Positions 33,690 through 45,600 are shown, numbered from the stretch's first letter. The stretch: 64,000 nt of DNA from Timema cristinae (GCA_039000515.1 JBCFYV010009882.1:105046821-105110820), one strand, 5' to 3'. Translations and numbers: made by a program. Notes: a model not told the origin generated them from the sequence alone.

Positions 33690-35715
33690 TTCTGAGGCTT
33701 CCAAACCACTAAAACAATCCTCAACTATCTTAGAATGTTCTGTTGTGACCCCCACACTGCTATATTTCTTATAGTAATGACAGTTCTGAGGCTTCCAAAC
33801 CACTAAAACAATCCTCAACTATCTCAGAATGTTCTGTTGTGACCCTCACACTGCTGTATTTCTTATAGTATGTCAGTTCTAGCTTCCAAACCACTAAAAC
33901 AATCCTCAACTATCTCAGAATGTTCTGTTGTGACCCTCACACTGCTGTATTTCTTATAGTATGTCAGTTCTAGCTTCCAAACCACTAAAACAATCCTCAA
34001 CTATCTCAGAATGTTCTGTTGTGACCCTCACACTGCTGTATTTCTTATGGTAATGTCAGTTCTGAAGCTTCCAAACCACTGAAACAATCCTCAACTATCT
34101 CAGAATGTTCTGTTGTGACCCTCACACTGCTGTATTTCTTATAGTATGTCAGTTCTAGCTTCCAAACCACTAAAACAATCCTCAACTATCTCAGAATGTT
34201 CTGTTGTGACCCTCACACTACTGTATTTCTTATGGTAATGTCAGTTCTGAAGCTTCCAAACCACTAAAACAATCCTCAACTATCTCAGAATGTTCTGTTG
34301 TGACCCTCACACTGCTGTATTTCTTATGGTAATGTCAGTTCTGAAGCTTCCAAACCACTGAAACAATCCTCAACTATCTCAGAATGTTCTGTTGTGACCC
34401 TCACACTGCTGTATTTCTTATAGTATGTCAGTTCTAGCTTCCAAACCACTAAAACAATCCTCAACTATCTCAGAATGTTCTGTTGTGACCCTCACACTGC
34501 TGTATTTCTTATGGTAATGTCAGTTCTGAAGCTTCCAAACCACTGAAACAATCCTCAACTATCTCAGAATGTTCTGTTGTGACCCTCACACTGCGGTATT
34601 TCTTATAGTATGTCAGTTCTAGCTTCCAAACCACTAAAACAATCCTCAACTATCTCAGAATGTTCTGTTGTGACCCTCACACTGCTGTATTTCTTATAGT
34701 ATGTCAGTTCTAGCTTCCAAACCACTAAAACAATCCTCAACTATCTCAGAATGTTCTGTTGTGACCCTCACACTGCTGTATTTCTTATGGTAATCTCAGT
34801 TCTGAAGCTTCCAAACCACTGAAACAAACCTCAACTATCTCAGAATGTTCTGTTGTGACCCTCACACTGCTGTATTTCTTATAGTATGTCAGTTCTAGCT
34901 TCCAAACCACTAAAACAATCCTCAACTATCTCAGAATGTTCTGTTGTGACCCTCACACTGCTGTATTTCTTATAGTATGTCAGTTCTAGCTTCCAAACCA
35001 CTAAAACAACCCTCAACTATCTCAGAATGTTCTGTTGTGACCCTCACACTGCTGTATTTCTTATAGTATGTCAGTTCTAGCTTCCAAACCACTAAAACAA
35101 TCCTCAACTATCTCAGAATGTTCTGTTGTGACCCTCACACTGCTGTATTTCTTATGGTAATGTCAGTTCTGAAGCTTCCAAACCACTAAAACAATCCTCA
35201 ACTATCTCAGAATGTTCTGTTGTGACCCTCACACTGCTGTATTTCTTATGGTAATGTCAGTTCTGAAGCTTCCAAACCACTAAAACAATCCTCAACTATC
35301 TCAGAATGTTCTGTTGTGACCCTCACACTGCTGTATTTCTTATGGTAATGTCAGTTCTAGCTTCCAAACCACTAAAACAATCCTCAACTATCTCAGAATG
35401 TTCTGTTATGACCCTCACACTGCTGTATTTCTTATGGTAATGTCAGTTCTGAAGCTTCCAAACCACTAAAACAATCCTCAACTATCTTAATGTTCTGTTA
35501 TGACCCTCACACTGCTGTATTTCTTATGGTAATGTCAGTTCTGAGGCTTCCAAACCACTAAAACAATCCTCAACTATCTCAGAATGTTCTGTCATGACCC
35601 TCACACTGCTGTATTTCTTATGGTAATGTCAGTTCTGAAGCTTCCAAACCACTAAAACAATCCTCAACTATCTTAATGTTCTGTTGTGACCCTCACACTA
35701 GTGTATTTCTTATGG
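33690..35715 (+). repeat. 91/94-bp minisatellite, about 22 units
   Basis: Units contain CTCACACTGCTGTATTTCTT, CAGTTCT-AGCTTCCAAACC and ACAATCCTCAACTATCTCAG. Two forms differ at two indels: long (GGTAATGTCAGTTCTGAAGC, 94 bp) and short (AGTATGTCAGTTCTAGC, 91 bp). Long and short units are interleaved, and a hybrid (GGTAATGTCAGTTCTAGC) at about 35343 looks like a crossover or conversion product. The right end holds units that lack CAGA before ATGTTCTG. Confidence 0.96.
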
Positions 35716-35807
35716 TGTAGCTTATAAAATAAGACCATAGTGTAATACGTCAAGGTAAGACTGTTATCTCTCAGGGTAAACGAAATATGCATAGAACAGT
35801 AGTTTAT

Positions 35808-36057
35808 TATTATCGCCCTGTCTTACTACCTTTTCAGGTTTTACAAATATATAATAATTACTCTAATGGGATAGGGATGATGAAGGAAGCATTTTAGAGG
35901 TAGTATACCAGCATTTGCGTGGACGGAGAGTGGGGAAACATTTAGGACAAACCCCCCAGTAAACTAAATCGGGATTCGAACCCCGATTTCCCTGTTATCA
36001 ACAGGCCAGTCTATCACAAGAGTGACGCCTTAGACCATTCAGCCATTGAAGTTGATT
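35808..36057 (-). mobile_element. SINE-D copy, diverged
   Basis: Plus strand begins TCGCCCTGTCTTACTACCTT, contains GCATTTGCGTGGACGGAGAG and GGGATTCGAACCCCGATTTC (box B in reverse) and ends at TTCAGCCATTGAAGTTG. Inserted immediately right of the 91/94-bp array. Confidence 0.82.
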
Positions 36058-36316
36058 GCACAGTAGTTAGACTAAAAAAAAAGGGGTGGATGTATGAACA
36101 TATAAGTATAAATTTTACAAGGATAAGTAGATGTATGGATAAATTGATAAAAAGAATTAAAAATTAAATCAATAATCATAGGAAAGAAAATCTTAAAATA
36201 ATTCATAAATGAAAATATAAAAGAAAATAGAAGATCTTGCGCTTACATATTTTCAAATGAAGGATATTAAATATATATATATTCCGAATTGGTCAAGATT
36301 TAAAAAATAAATAAAC

Positions 36317-36590
36317 CTAAATAATTCCTGTAAATAATAACAACGTGTTAGGTCTACTTTTGTCATTCAATACAACTCTGATATCGGCTGGCTCTACAAA
36401 CAAAACGAAGATTATTACAAACTTCAGTTCCACGAGTATGGAGACTAAAAATGACAGTTTATATTTCTTAGCCATTCGTTTGAGTTTTAATTCTCCAGAT
36501 AACTCTGCCAAACTCCCTGGCCAAATAACCGAGGCGTGAGAGCAGTACTGCCAACCTACATTACCGAAATCCCACCAGAAATGATCGGAC
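36317..36590 (-). other. Unidentified open frame with hydrophobic segment
   Basis: The minus strand is open for about 90 codons without an ATG at its start. It reads SLAELSGELKLKRMAKKYK, then a hydrophobic stretch LSFLVSILVELKFVIIFVLF, then VEPADIRVVLNDKSRPNT and stops. The reverse frame on the plus strand is also open for 64 codons. I do not recognise it. It could be an exon, part of a transposon or chance; the composition stands out from the AT-rich surroundings. Confidence 0.25.
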
Positions 36591-36651
36591 TAACATTCTA
36601 GTTTACCGCTAAAGTTTTCAACTAAGTAGGTCCTGAGTTTATAATGTGCCA

Positions 36652-36777
<126 letters not shown>

Positions 36778-37052
36778 AGGACCGCTAAGATTTCTTGGCA
36801 AAGAAGATAAAAGTTGAATTCTTCTTTAAATTGTAACCAAACCATGCTCAAAATTGTTGACATTAGATATTTAGAGTAAAAAAAATTTCGCTGTCTTAAA
36901 AAAAGAAAAAACTACTAAAGAATGCTATGATTAATATTAGACACAAAAATATCAGCCGTCTATATACTAAGACTGTTTAATTGATAATTAAGAAAATATT
37001 TGCTTGATTCATCTATTTCACTGGGTAGTGCGAGACACAAAATTCTACAGTA

Positions 37053-37112
37053 GCCCCGCTTTGAACATCTTTGAACATCTTTGAACATCCTTGAACATCC
37101 TTGAACATCTTG
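37053..37112 (+). repeat. Short 11-bp tandem repeat
   Basis: Five copies of TTGAACATCTT/CC in a row. Confidence 0.85.
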
Positions 37113-37114
37113 CT

Positions 37115-38385
37115 TTTAACCATAGAAAACTCAATGTGTTTGGAATTTAAAAAAATCAATTAAGCCTATCCTAACCTTCTAAGTCTATGAAAATTATATT
37201 GCAATAACATTTTGGATGGATTAATAAATTTAGAGACAAGTTATTTACTTACAAAGTTGTCCTAATTGTGTGTATTCTGATAGTGACAATTTACTTAATT
37301 AATTACTTAATCAACCAATCAAAATATGTTAGTGGTTGACGCTTTTTTGTGTGTTATGTAATTAATAACTCCAGAAAGGTTTGTTTTTATTTGTAAAAAT
37401 ATATGTTGTCAAAAGAACGTAAGTGTTCTCTACCCGATAATTGTTGTTGCTAAATTTATATTTTAAATATTTCAATCTATTCAGAGAACCATTTTAACCC
37501 ACTAATACAAAACTAGCCTACAATTTTATCTTATAAGGACACAGCATCCTTTAAAATCCAAAAATCAATATGAACAATCACTCTGAGTATTTTTACGGAA
37601 ATAGTACGCAAAGAGGGCAGGATTCTTAATTTTTTCTAGGTCAAATTATGGAAAATCTAATATTATTTACCACCCATACACGCAAAATATATACCAAAAT
37701 TAATATTGTAAAATAATTCCATGCAATTTAAAAAAATCTCATTTAATCACAAAATAACGTAAATATTAAGAATGTAAATATTTAAAATAATGTCACATTA
37801 TGGTACCAAACGTATTTTAATGCCCAATAGTTAACATTTTTACTATTTTAAATTATTCCAACCTAAAAATCTTAACCTTTCAGACGTCAACAACATATTT
37901 TTTTTTATTAAATTCCGGTATCCTTAATCATCTTGCACTAAAATACAGTCTTTTAATATTTTTAATCATGTAAAATTATTTTAAAATATTAATTTTGTCT
38001 TCATTATAAATTTGCTTTGTTGTTGTTGTTGTTTTTTATGGACGGAAAAAAAATTCATCATATTATGACAGAAAAAAATAAAGAATCCCGCTCTCTTTGC
38101 ACATTATTCAATTCCTGACCCCCCCCCCCCTCTACATTAAAACTACAGTATAATTGACTGTTTTTTTTAATATATACATATAAACCTTATAAGCTCACAA
38201 ATCTACTCTGAAATAGTTACCACATATTTAAGAATAGCCTAAATATATAATATATTTTTAAAAACAAGAAGCTAGAAACCCGTAAGTTACCTGCCCCCTT
38301 TGGAAAAAAAAATATATATTTTTTTAAATAAAAATAAAAATGTATAACTCCCGTAATCCAACAATCCCGCTCTAAAAAAATCAAG
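37115..38385. other. AT-rich interval, no gene recognised
   Basis: Very AT-rich, no long frames and no known repeat. If the first exon at 38512-38532 is real, this is the start of its first intron on the minus strand. Confidence 0.45.
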
Positions 38386-38511
38386 CTACAAAATGTTTGG
38401 TTCTAAAGCAGCAGCAGAAAGCTGTGATCCCCCCGCTCGCTCTAGCGCACAACAACACACCGTCAGTGTATGTATGTGTGTGAGTGTGTGAGTGTGTGCG
38501 AGATGACTCAC

Positions 38512-38532
38512 CACGCTGATGCTCTTGCTCAT
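38512..38532 (-). CDS. Candidate first coding exon (7 codons) of an unidentified gene
   Basis: On the minus strand ATG AGC AAG AGC ATC AGC GTG (MSKSISV) is followed directly by GTGAGT, a consensus 5' splice site. It sits about 30 bases downstream of a TCAGT initiator in the only strongly CpG-rich block of the middle of the window. The combination of promoter-like composition, initiator, ATG and donor is what a short first coding exon looks like. The rest of the gene would lie to the left on the minus strand; no downstream exon could be recognised, so the product is unknown. Confidence 0.4.
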
Positions 38533-38535
38533 GAT

Positions 38536-38712
38536 GTTGTTGTTACGTAACGCTCTACTCACTGAGGCACCACCAGCTCTATTCAACACCCACGTCGCGT
38601 CCGGCCTCCACGTCGAGTGGAGAGGTAGGACGGACGCCGCCTACCATTCACGCGGCCGACTAGCCCTCTCTGGCGGGAAATGCACCAAACATTTTATCGA
38701 TTGATAGGTGAC
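38536..38712 (-). promoter_or_regulatory. CpG-rich promoter candidate
   Basis: Rich in CpG (GTCGCGTCCGGCC, GGACGCCGCC, CGCGGCCGAC). Reading on the minus strand: TATCGAT next to a second TATC half site at about 38695-38708 resembles the DRE motif, TTTCCCGCCA at 38671-38680 matches an E2F site, and TCAGT at 38561-38565 is an arthropod-type initiator. DRE plus E2F is a pattern of growth and replication genes in flies; this role is inferred. Confidence 0.5.
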
Positions 38713-38989
38713 GTTATGGAAGAGAAACAGAGACACCAAACTATATTAATGGAGAGTGAAAGGGGAAGAGGTGGGGGGAGGGGGGGAGCAGGGAGTCTCC
38801 GTGGGGGGAATCAAAATTGAAGGGAAGGGAATGAAACATTTTTATTGGTGGGGAAAACTTCTCGATAGAGGGAGAGAACTAAGAGAAAAGGAGGATCAAT
38901 GGATGGAAGGGGGGTTGGGGGGGATTATGAACACTGAGATGCAATGTTAAGTCCAGCTGTTGTGCTGGATTGGAATGAGTAAACTGATA

Positions 38990-39360
38990 ACATGGGACAC
39001 TCACATTGGGTGGGAGTAGTGAGTGATCTAGGATTGAACACAGGGTGGGAATTATGAGTGATCTAGGATTGAACACACGGTGGGAGTAGTGAGTGATCTA
39101 GGATTGAACACACGGTGGGAGTAGTGAGTGATCTAGGATTGAACACAGGGTGGGAATTATGAGTGATCTAGGATTGAACACAGGGTGGGAATTATGAGTG
39201 ATCTAGGATTGAAAACAGGGTGGAATTATGAGTGATCTAGGATTGAAAACAGGGTGGAATTATGAGTGATCTAGGATTTAACACAGGGTGGGAATTATGA
39301 GTGATCTAGGATTGAACACAGGGTGGGAACAATGGGTGGTCTAGGAATGAACACTGAGAA
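38990..39360 (+). repeat. 35-bp minisatellite
   Basis: About ten copies of a unit with GTGATCTAGGATTGAACACA followed by GGGTGGGAATTATGA. AGTAGT and ACAATG variants and two single-base deletions (GGGTGGAATT) mark subgroups. Confidence 0.94.
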
Positions 39361-39784
39361 GTAATATTGAATGATCTAGGATTGATATATGAATGATTAA
39401 TTTAAAAAAATTAAAACTAAAAAAACTATTTCAGTGGTAAAGTAATTTCCCTCTAGTCAAGATAGAGTTCAGAAAACCGCACTTAGATGCGTTTTTTTCA
39501 AATATTGGATATCTGTTATATTTGAACAGGACTTTTATATTTGTTCCAAATGTTTGTCAGCAAAGTCCACAATGCTTCTATTTGTTCCAAATGATTGTCA
39601 ACAAAGTCCACCATCCATGCCTTTGAGATGTATACATAAACTGTTGAGATCCCTTCGTTTAGATATAGGGTTGAGACGCTCCAATCCTATTGGGATCTAA
39701 AAGATTCAAGATCCGCTAAACAGTATCTCAAATACAATAATTATAAAGATCTTGATATCGAATAACAGATTTAATCAATTGACT

Positions 39785-40235
39785 ACGAGGTAGATAGTGA
39801 GTATGGTGGTGATAGTGAGTATGAGGTAGATAGTGAGTATGGTGGTGATAGTGAGTATGAGGGAGATAGTGAGTATGAGGGTGATAGAGAGTATGAGGGT
39901 GATAGTGAGTATGAGGGTGATAGTGAGTATGAGGGTGATAGTGAGTATGAGGGTGATAGAGAGTATGAGGGAGATAGTGAGTATGAGGGTGATAGAGAGT
40001 ATGAGGGTGATAGTGAGTATGAGGGTGATAGTGAGTATGAGGCTGTGGAACCAGTGGGAACTTTTAAACCTAACTTAACCTAATCAATCAAATCCTGGTG
40101 ACCGTTGGGGTAATTCCCCTTTCGCTAAAATAAAATACTCAAGATACCAGCCGGAAGTAGAACCCGGAACCCCTGAGCACGCAGCCAGGGGCACTGACCA
40201 CTCCACCACGGGACTGGTTTTTGGTCCAATGAAAT
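39785..40235 (-). mobile_element. SINE-B copy with 18-bp array
   Basis: From the right on the minus strand: head CCCGTGGTGGAGTGGTCAGT, then GGTTCTACTTCCGG (box B), AAAGGGGAATTACCCCAACG, GTCACCAGGATTTGATTG, and about 14 units of the 18-bp repeat (GATAGTGAGTATGAGGGT on the plus strand, 39792-40045). The conserved 3' part after the array is absent: the copy ends in the array at its 3' side. Confidence 0.8.
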
Positions 40236-40639
40236 ATGGACATGTTAGCTGGGAGAATAACAAAATCACAAAAAGAAAACATTTTACTAATATAATTATT
40301 TACTAAAAAGTCTTATCTTGTTTGTGTATTATGTAATAAACATGACAAACACAATATCATTTGTCACTGGCACCAAGACTTCGACAACTTTTTTTGAATT
40401 AAACTTTAAATATATTCACTTTAAATAATATTTTACATTTGTAAATATGCGAGAATACAAATTTGGTTTCGAGGTTCAAGTTTCGAAAGAAAATTTAAGA
40501 TTCGAATTGAGAAATTATAGGATTTGAATTCTCTCTAGTAAAAGATTAAACTAAACGTATCTACTGAACAATATTTTATTTATTTTATACAAAAAGATTT
40601 TATGTGATAAAAAAAATGCAAAATTACTGGCTCTAGCTA

Positions 40640-41064
40640 GCGTATCTTCCGATACATTCAAGAATATGGTACACGGTTTTTAAGCACAGCTAATGCTGAG
40701 TAAAAAATACTTCCTTCCACCATCACGCCAGAGCCGGCACTGCGAGAGCAACAGTGCTCTCTCTACCTGACAGTCCCGCCTTCTTCCCACCCCCCTCCTA
40801 TGTGCGCATGCGCACAACAGTCAAACACAACGTCGCTGGAACTGGGAAGCGCACAGTTCCATACAAAGATTTTTTGTATCTTTTTCATAAACTGAGGTAT
40901 GGCTACTGAAGTACTGACATTAAACTTAAGGAATATATATTGTACTACAAAAATAAAGAAAGAATTAAAGGAAAAAGGAATCATTATATTAAATGTTATC
41001 AATAATATCAAGTGGAAATAGGGGGTGCTGCAGTTCCGCAGTGCCTATACACGAGCCGCCACTG
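40640..41064 (-). mobile_element. hAT-type element fragment
   Basis: The right end reads CCTATACACGAGCCGCCACT G on the plus strand, i.e. a CAGTGGCGGCTCGTGTATAG G terminus on the minus strand. Inward sequence (GGGGGTGCTGCAGTTCC, CAGTTCCATACAAAGATTTT, GCGCATGCGCACAACAGTC, GCCGGCACTGCGAGAGC) matches 48720-49100 on the plus strand. The other end is lost near 40640, so this is a one-ended fragment. Confidence 0.85.
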
Positions 41065-41144
41065 TTCAATTGTAAATATGAAGAGTACATAGATTCTTCA
41101 TGTGCTTTAATGTTCCTGGATTTTTTTATTTTTTTTCACTGTTC

Positions 41145-41348
41145 GGGTTATACGCTTATGTACTAATTACGTTAATGGTTTTAGGGATTAGGAATGTTAT
41201 ATTAATAAGAAGTGTATCCGCATTTTCGTGGGGAGAGTGAAAAACAATTTTGAAAAAAACCAGTGTACCCAAACGAATTTCGGACCCCAATCTCCACGTC
41301 ATCATTAGCGAGAGTAGAGTGTTAGACCATGTGACCACCAAAGCGGGT
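41145..41348 (-). mobile_element. SINE-D copy, tail-truncated
   Basis: Plus strand starts GTTCGGGTTATACGCTTATG without the ACCGCGTCTTACTACCC part, has GCATTTTCGTGGGGAGAGTG and ends ATGTGACCACCAAAGCGGGT. Confidence 0.8.
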
Positions 41349-41811
41349 CCCTGGAAATATGAATACAAGCCTGCAAGATACCCATTTTATCGCAAATAGC
41401 AAGCATGTATAGATATCACTGTAATGTAGAGAGATAAAGAAACGGCATAAGCAATATATTGTTTAAAATATGTGTTAATATGCGTACGACAGTCTGTCCC
41501 ACTGTCAACAGCACAACTACATACGATATTACACAAAGTCCGCGTCCTGCGCTGGCGTGAAGCCAGTATTCTGAGCCGGGGAATCCCAGGGCAATAAAAA
41601 TGAACGAAACATAGTAGTAAACACAAAGTACTAAATTTGGTATGAATACAAATTTGTTTTATTTGCTCTTAATAAAACTATTTATAATCATGTTTTTTAT
41701 TAAAAATTTTAATTTTAAAATTTTATTAGAATTACAAATATATTTACTAAAAGCGGAGGAAAATAAATTATTATTTTATTGTACTTGCTGGGCCTGTGGT
41801 GCTCGCACCAC

Positions 41812-41965
41812 CTGCATCATGGAATGGTACTGGTGAGGAGTTGCACCACGGGATGGTACTGGTGAGGAGTTGCACCACGGGATGGTACTGGTGAGGAGTC
41901 TCACCACGGGATGGTACTGGTGAGGAGTGGCACCACGGGATGGTACTGGTGAGGAGTGGCACTCC
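41812..41965 (+). repeat. 29-bp minisatellite
   Basis: Five copies of GATGGTACTGGTGAGGAGT followed by TGCACCACGG or a close variant. Confidence 0.93.
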
Positions 41966-42040
41966 TCTCGTGGCTCAGGAGACGATATATTATGGGATAA
42001 TAAAGCTGCGACGACTCGAAAAGAGTCAGAGACTGATATT

Positions 42041-42320
42041 TATTATTAGCACCGCGTCTTACTACCCGTTCGGGTTGTACGCACTTACGCTAATGTGTAA
42101 TGGTAGGGTGATTGTGAGATGAAATGAAGGACCTACAGTTTAACGTGTGATCCGAACCACGGTGGAGGCCTGGCATTCCCCACAATCACAAGATGTCTTG
42201 TCAGAGGTGAAGGAAGGGTTTGGTAATCAGATAAATCTGTGCCGGGACCGAGGATTGAACCCCGGCCGCCAGCACAGAAGTCTGACACCTTACCCCTAGA
42301 CCACCAGGCCGCCGAGAGAG
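42041..42320 (-). mobile_element. SINE-A copy, full length, with target duplication
   Basis: Plus strand: TATTATTAGCACCGCGTCTT to CTAGACCACCAGGCCGCC. GACTGATATT at 42031-42040 recurs at 42321-42330, a target duplication of at least 10 bp. Box B in reverse is GGATTGAACCCCGG. Confidence 0.93.
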
Positions 42321-42364
42321 GACTGATATTGATTCAGGAGGGATGATGGATAACAAACCTACCC

Positions 42365-42614
42365 TCTTCGGCGGCCACGTGGTCTAACTTACTATCGTCG
42401 TTAGAATAGACTGCCGATGACGGGGAGGTTGAGGTTCGAATCTCGGTCGAGTGTAACTTACTGAAGTTTTTTTTTCCAATATGGCTTTTCATTCTTTATC
42501 TATGCAAATGCGGGTACACTTCCTTTAAATATAACCTTCTTAATCCTTAAAACATTAAGAGTAACTAGTACATAAGTGTATAACCCAAATGGGTAGTAAG
42601 ACGTGGTGCTAACA
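42365..42614 (+). mobile_element. SINE-D copy
   Basis: CTTCGGCGGCCACGTGGTCT head, box B GAGGTTCGAATCTCGG, body GCAAATGCGGGTACACTTCC, tail AACCCAAATGGGTAGTAAGA CGTGGTGCTAAC. It lies 45 bp from the SINE-A copy and points the opposite way. Confidence 0.9.
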
Positions 42615-42741
42615 AACATAACTACTGATAAATAAGGTATTATTGTTGTTAGTAACTTGGATTCTGTTGTAAAAATGTTTCTTAAATACGGGGTATTATT
42701 CGTTTTATTTTTATTCTTTGGACCAAAGCGTTTTTCTGTTG

Positions 42742-42755
42742 ATGGTAATTATAAT

Positions 42756-42789
<34 letters not shown>

Positions 42790-43125
42790 TGCGTGTCTGG
42801 GTTACATCCCTGGTAGCCCAGTAGTGTAAATATTATCCAGTACTAATGTACCGTAGTCCAGGGGACGTACTAATGTACTAATAGTACATCCTTTCTGTGG
42901 AGGCTCTTTACATGTCCTGATGAAATGAGGTGAGGTGATGGTGATAGTGAGTATGAGAATGTATATCCAGTTGAAACACTTAACCTAACTTGAGCCTAAC
43001 TAACCAAACCCCGGTGACCTTTGGGATGACTCCCATCTCGGGGAGGACGGGGGGGGGACGAAGGTGCAAGCCGGGAATCGAACCCGTAAGGTCTAGACTC
43101 GCGGTCAGGGCCAGCTATTAGTGTT
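42742..43125 (-). mobile_element. SINE-B copy with only about one 18-bp unit
   Basis: From the right on the minus strand: box-B-like GGGTTCGATTCCCGG, GATGGGAGTCATCCCAAAGG, GTTAGGCTCAAGTTAGG, one copy of CTCATACTCACTATCACC, then CAGGACATGTAAAGAG, AGTACGTCCCCTGGACTACG, CCAGTAGTGTAAATATTATC in reverse order and an (ATT)n tail (42754-42790). It shows that the family can exist with the array at one copy. Confidence 0.85.
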
Positions 43126-43129
43126 AGTG

Positions 43130-44225
43130 GATAGAAGAAAGACAGACGTGAGGCAGACAATATAAATGAAAGGCCACGAGTGTCTGATGTGCTGCTAAAA
43201 GTGGGACTACCCTGACAGCATTGTCTCCAATCGTTCACCTAATTACTTGACTGTCTGTGAGCTCCATTCATCACTCCTGACAAAACTAAACTTTTTTATT
43301 ATTATTTTTTTACAACCATGATATTATCTTGCATGAGTAATGCTCTTATTTCTAACTATCGTTTGCCGGGCAAAAGTGTGTGATCAACAGAGGTTTTTTT
43401 TTTTAATAGCCCGTTTTGTTGTTAATGCAAAGTTTCACGTAAAACCGGAAGTTTGTTTCTAGTCAAATAGTTATTTGTTGTAGTTGTGTTTTTTTTTCTC
43501 TTTCTCTCTACAACTGTTGATACATCATTGTCTCAGTAATTACAGTCATTCGATTGTTCTTTTTTGTGTTAGCTTTCACTTCTGTCCAATAAAACGTGTC
43601 GAGTTTGTTTGATTTAAAACAGGGGTGGACATTTTGAATCAGAGGGTGAAAGAAACTTAACTTTAGAATTGACCTTTTAAAATACGAGGTCAAAGTTTGA
43701 TGCATGCGAAGTGAACTCAAAGCCAAAGTTAAAGATTTTGTCATTGTCACATAATACTACTCGTATTTTTTTATTTTAAAGATTCCATTAGGTGAATCTT
43801 GGTAAAGAGAAAGGTTTACAAAGCCCACTATATTATTATTTTAGGCTGAAATATCTGAATTTATCTGTGTTTACGTTATTATAGATGTCATTTAATCACC
43901 AGTTGATGTTAAAATATTGTTTAGTGGATATTATGAAAATGGCATATGTTGAAATATGTCATGTTTAATGAGGGATTTTAAATATGTTAACACTAATTGC
44001 AACTTTTCTTCCTACTTGTAAATGTTTTGAAGATGCAAAGGTTATTTTTAGGATTTTTTTAAAACTCTCTCAAGACGCCTGGTCGGGATTCAAACCCTGA
44101 TGTCCCCAATAATACGAGAGTAGTTATCCATATACACATCCGGGAATAAATAACTTTTTTAAATATTTAAAACATAAATAATCTATTTTAAAGACATAGC
44201 ATCAAATAGCTAGTATATATTTACA
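43130..44225. other. No gene recognised
   Basis: Mostly AT-rich with poly-T runs and short chance frames. A box-B-like GGTCGGGATTCAAACCCTGA at about 44080 hints at a SINE scrap. Confidence 0.45.
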
Positions 44226-44227
44226 TT

Positions 44228-44452
44228 GATGGTCAGGTGGATTATACGTCAGGTTCTTCTGCTCTATTGTCAGTGTTGTGGAGGTCAGGATTTTGATTCC
44301 AGTCTTATGTACAATACATAGGGTGGTTTCTTACATTACCTTCACTCAAATATTGATACATTTCCTTTAAATTATAACCTCCTCACCGCTTATTCCCGAG
44401 CTTGATTAAAATGTGCACAGTACCGGATGGGTAGTAAGACGCGCTGAACAAA
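44228..44452 (+). mobile_element. Diverged shared-tail SINE
   Basis: GATGGTCAGGTGG, a box-B-like GGATTTTGATTCCAG, TCACTCAAATATTGATACAT in the body position and the tail GTACCGGATGGGTAGTAAGA CGCGCTGAAC. Confidence 0.65.
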
Positions 44453-44860
44453 ATTAAAGTACAGTTGAACGTCGATAATTTGGACTAATTGGGGATTGAT
44501 CCAGTCCGGATTATCAATTTGTCCCGAGTTTTCTAAACTACAGTACCTCTACCAAAAATAATAAAATAAGCAAAGACGAGATACTTACGAAAACTTGGTG
44601 TCAATGTAGAAACATTTTCACTTTATTTAAACAACCAACTATTCACTGTTTTTTGTTGCAAAATATCACAAATTATGAAGGAATTTAATAAGGAGAAAAT
44701 CTAAAAACAAAAAAAGTCTCCAATTTTTGTTTGAACAAGGGGTTAGGTTCATTTTTTGGCGGCCATCTTTCGGATATTGATACCACTGTGGTTATTTTTA
44801 TAAATTATATTGTTTCTTGGTGATCCTGACTATCGACGACAGAATTATCGATGTTCTACT

Positions 44861-44885
44861 CTGTGTGTGTGTGTGTGTGTATGTG

Positions 44886-44964
<79 letters not shown>

Positions 44965-44976
44965 TGTGTGTGTATA
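44861..44976. repeat. (TG)n microsatellite
   Basis: About 55 TG dinucleotides with few interruptions. Frames of alternating Cys-Val or Thr-His over it are artefacts. Confidence 0.98.
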
Positions 44977-45344
44977 ATAAAAGTGATGCAGTGTCTGTCA
45001 TCCAAAAGTTTTTTCCCGACTTCCCGATAAGGTACAAAGATGAAATCTCGTACACTGACCACACAACATTCTTTAAACATTTATTTTTATTTTTAGATCG
45101 ATTCTTTATACCGCGATCACGTGGGTAGATTTATAAATATGCTTTTGGCCTATGGATCATCTTTATAAGAAAAATCCTAAGCTTTAAACAAATAAATTCT
45201 GATGAATTGCAAAAGCTAAGGACCCAAATCCCTGACCTCCTGTTTTGAAAATATTTAAATATATTTTAAAATACAGCACACAGGAAACAAACTTTGGATA
45301 AAATTCAATATTACGCCTGTCAGTCAAAATGTAACTAGGATTAT

Positions 45345-45600
45345 GAACACCTTGGATCAGTCGGTGGTGTGTCTACCTACAGAGCTAAGGGTCCCAGGTT
45401 CGATTCCCAGTATGACTGAAAAATGTACCATTAGTGAAATGTGGGTTTACCCTTTCACACTGATGAATTAACGGCCTGGGCGATGGATGTTGTGTCTGTT
45501 CTAGATACAAGTTAGTTTGTAAGTCGTGTGCTGATATAATCAGTCGGTTCAGAAAGTGCACGTTAAATACCTCAAATAAATGAAAAAAAAATGTATAGGC
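45345..45600 (+). mobile_element. SINE-F copy, full length
   Basis: tRNA-like head with CTTGGATCAGTCGGTGGTGT (box A region) and CCCAGGTTCGATTCCCAG (box B), body GTGGGTTTACCCTTTCACAC and TGTGTCTGTTCTAGAT, and a tail GTTAAATACCTCAAATAAAT ending in an A run. The tail is shared with SINE-G at 55517-55830, which has a different head. Confidence 0.88.

Noticed and set aside
44798..45128. Cys-Val and Thr-His rich frames
   Set aside because: They read through the (TG)n microsatellite.
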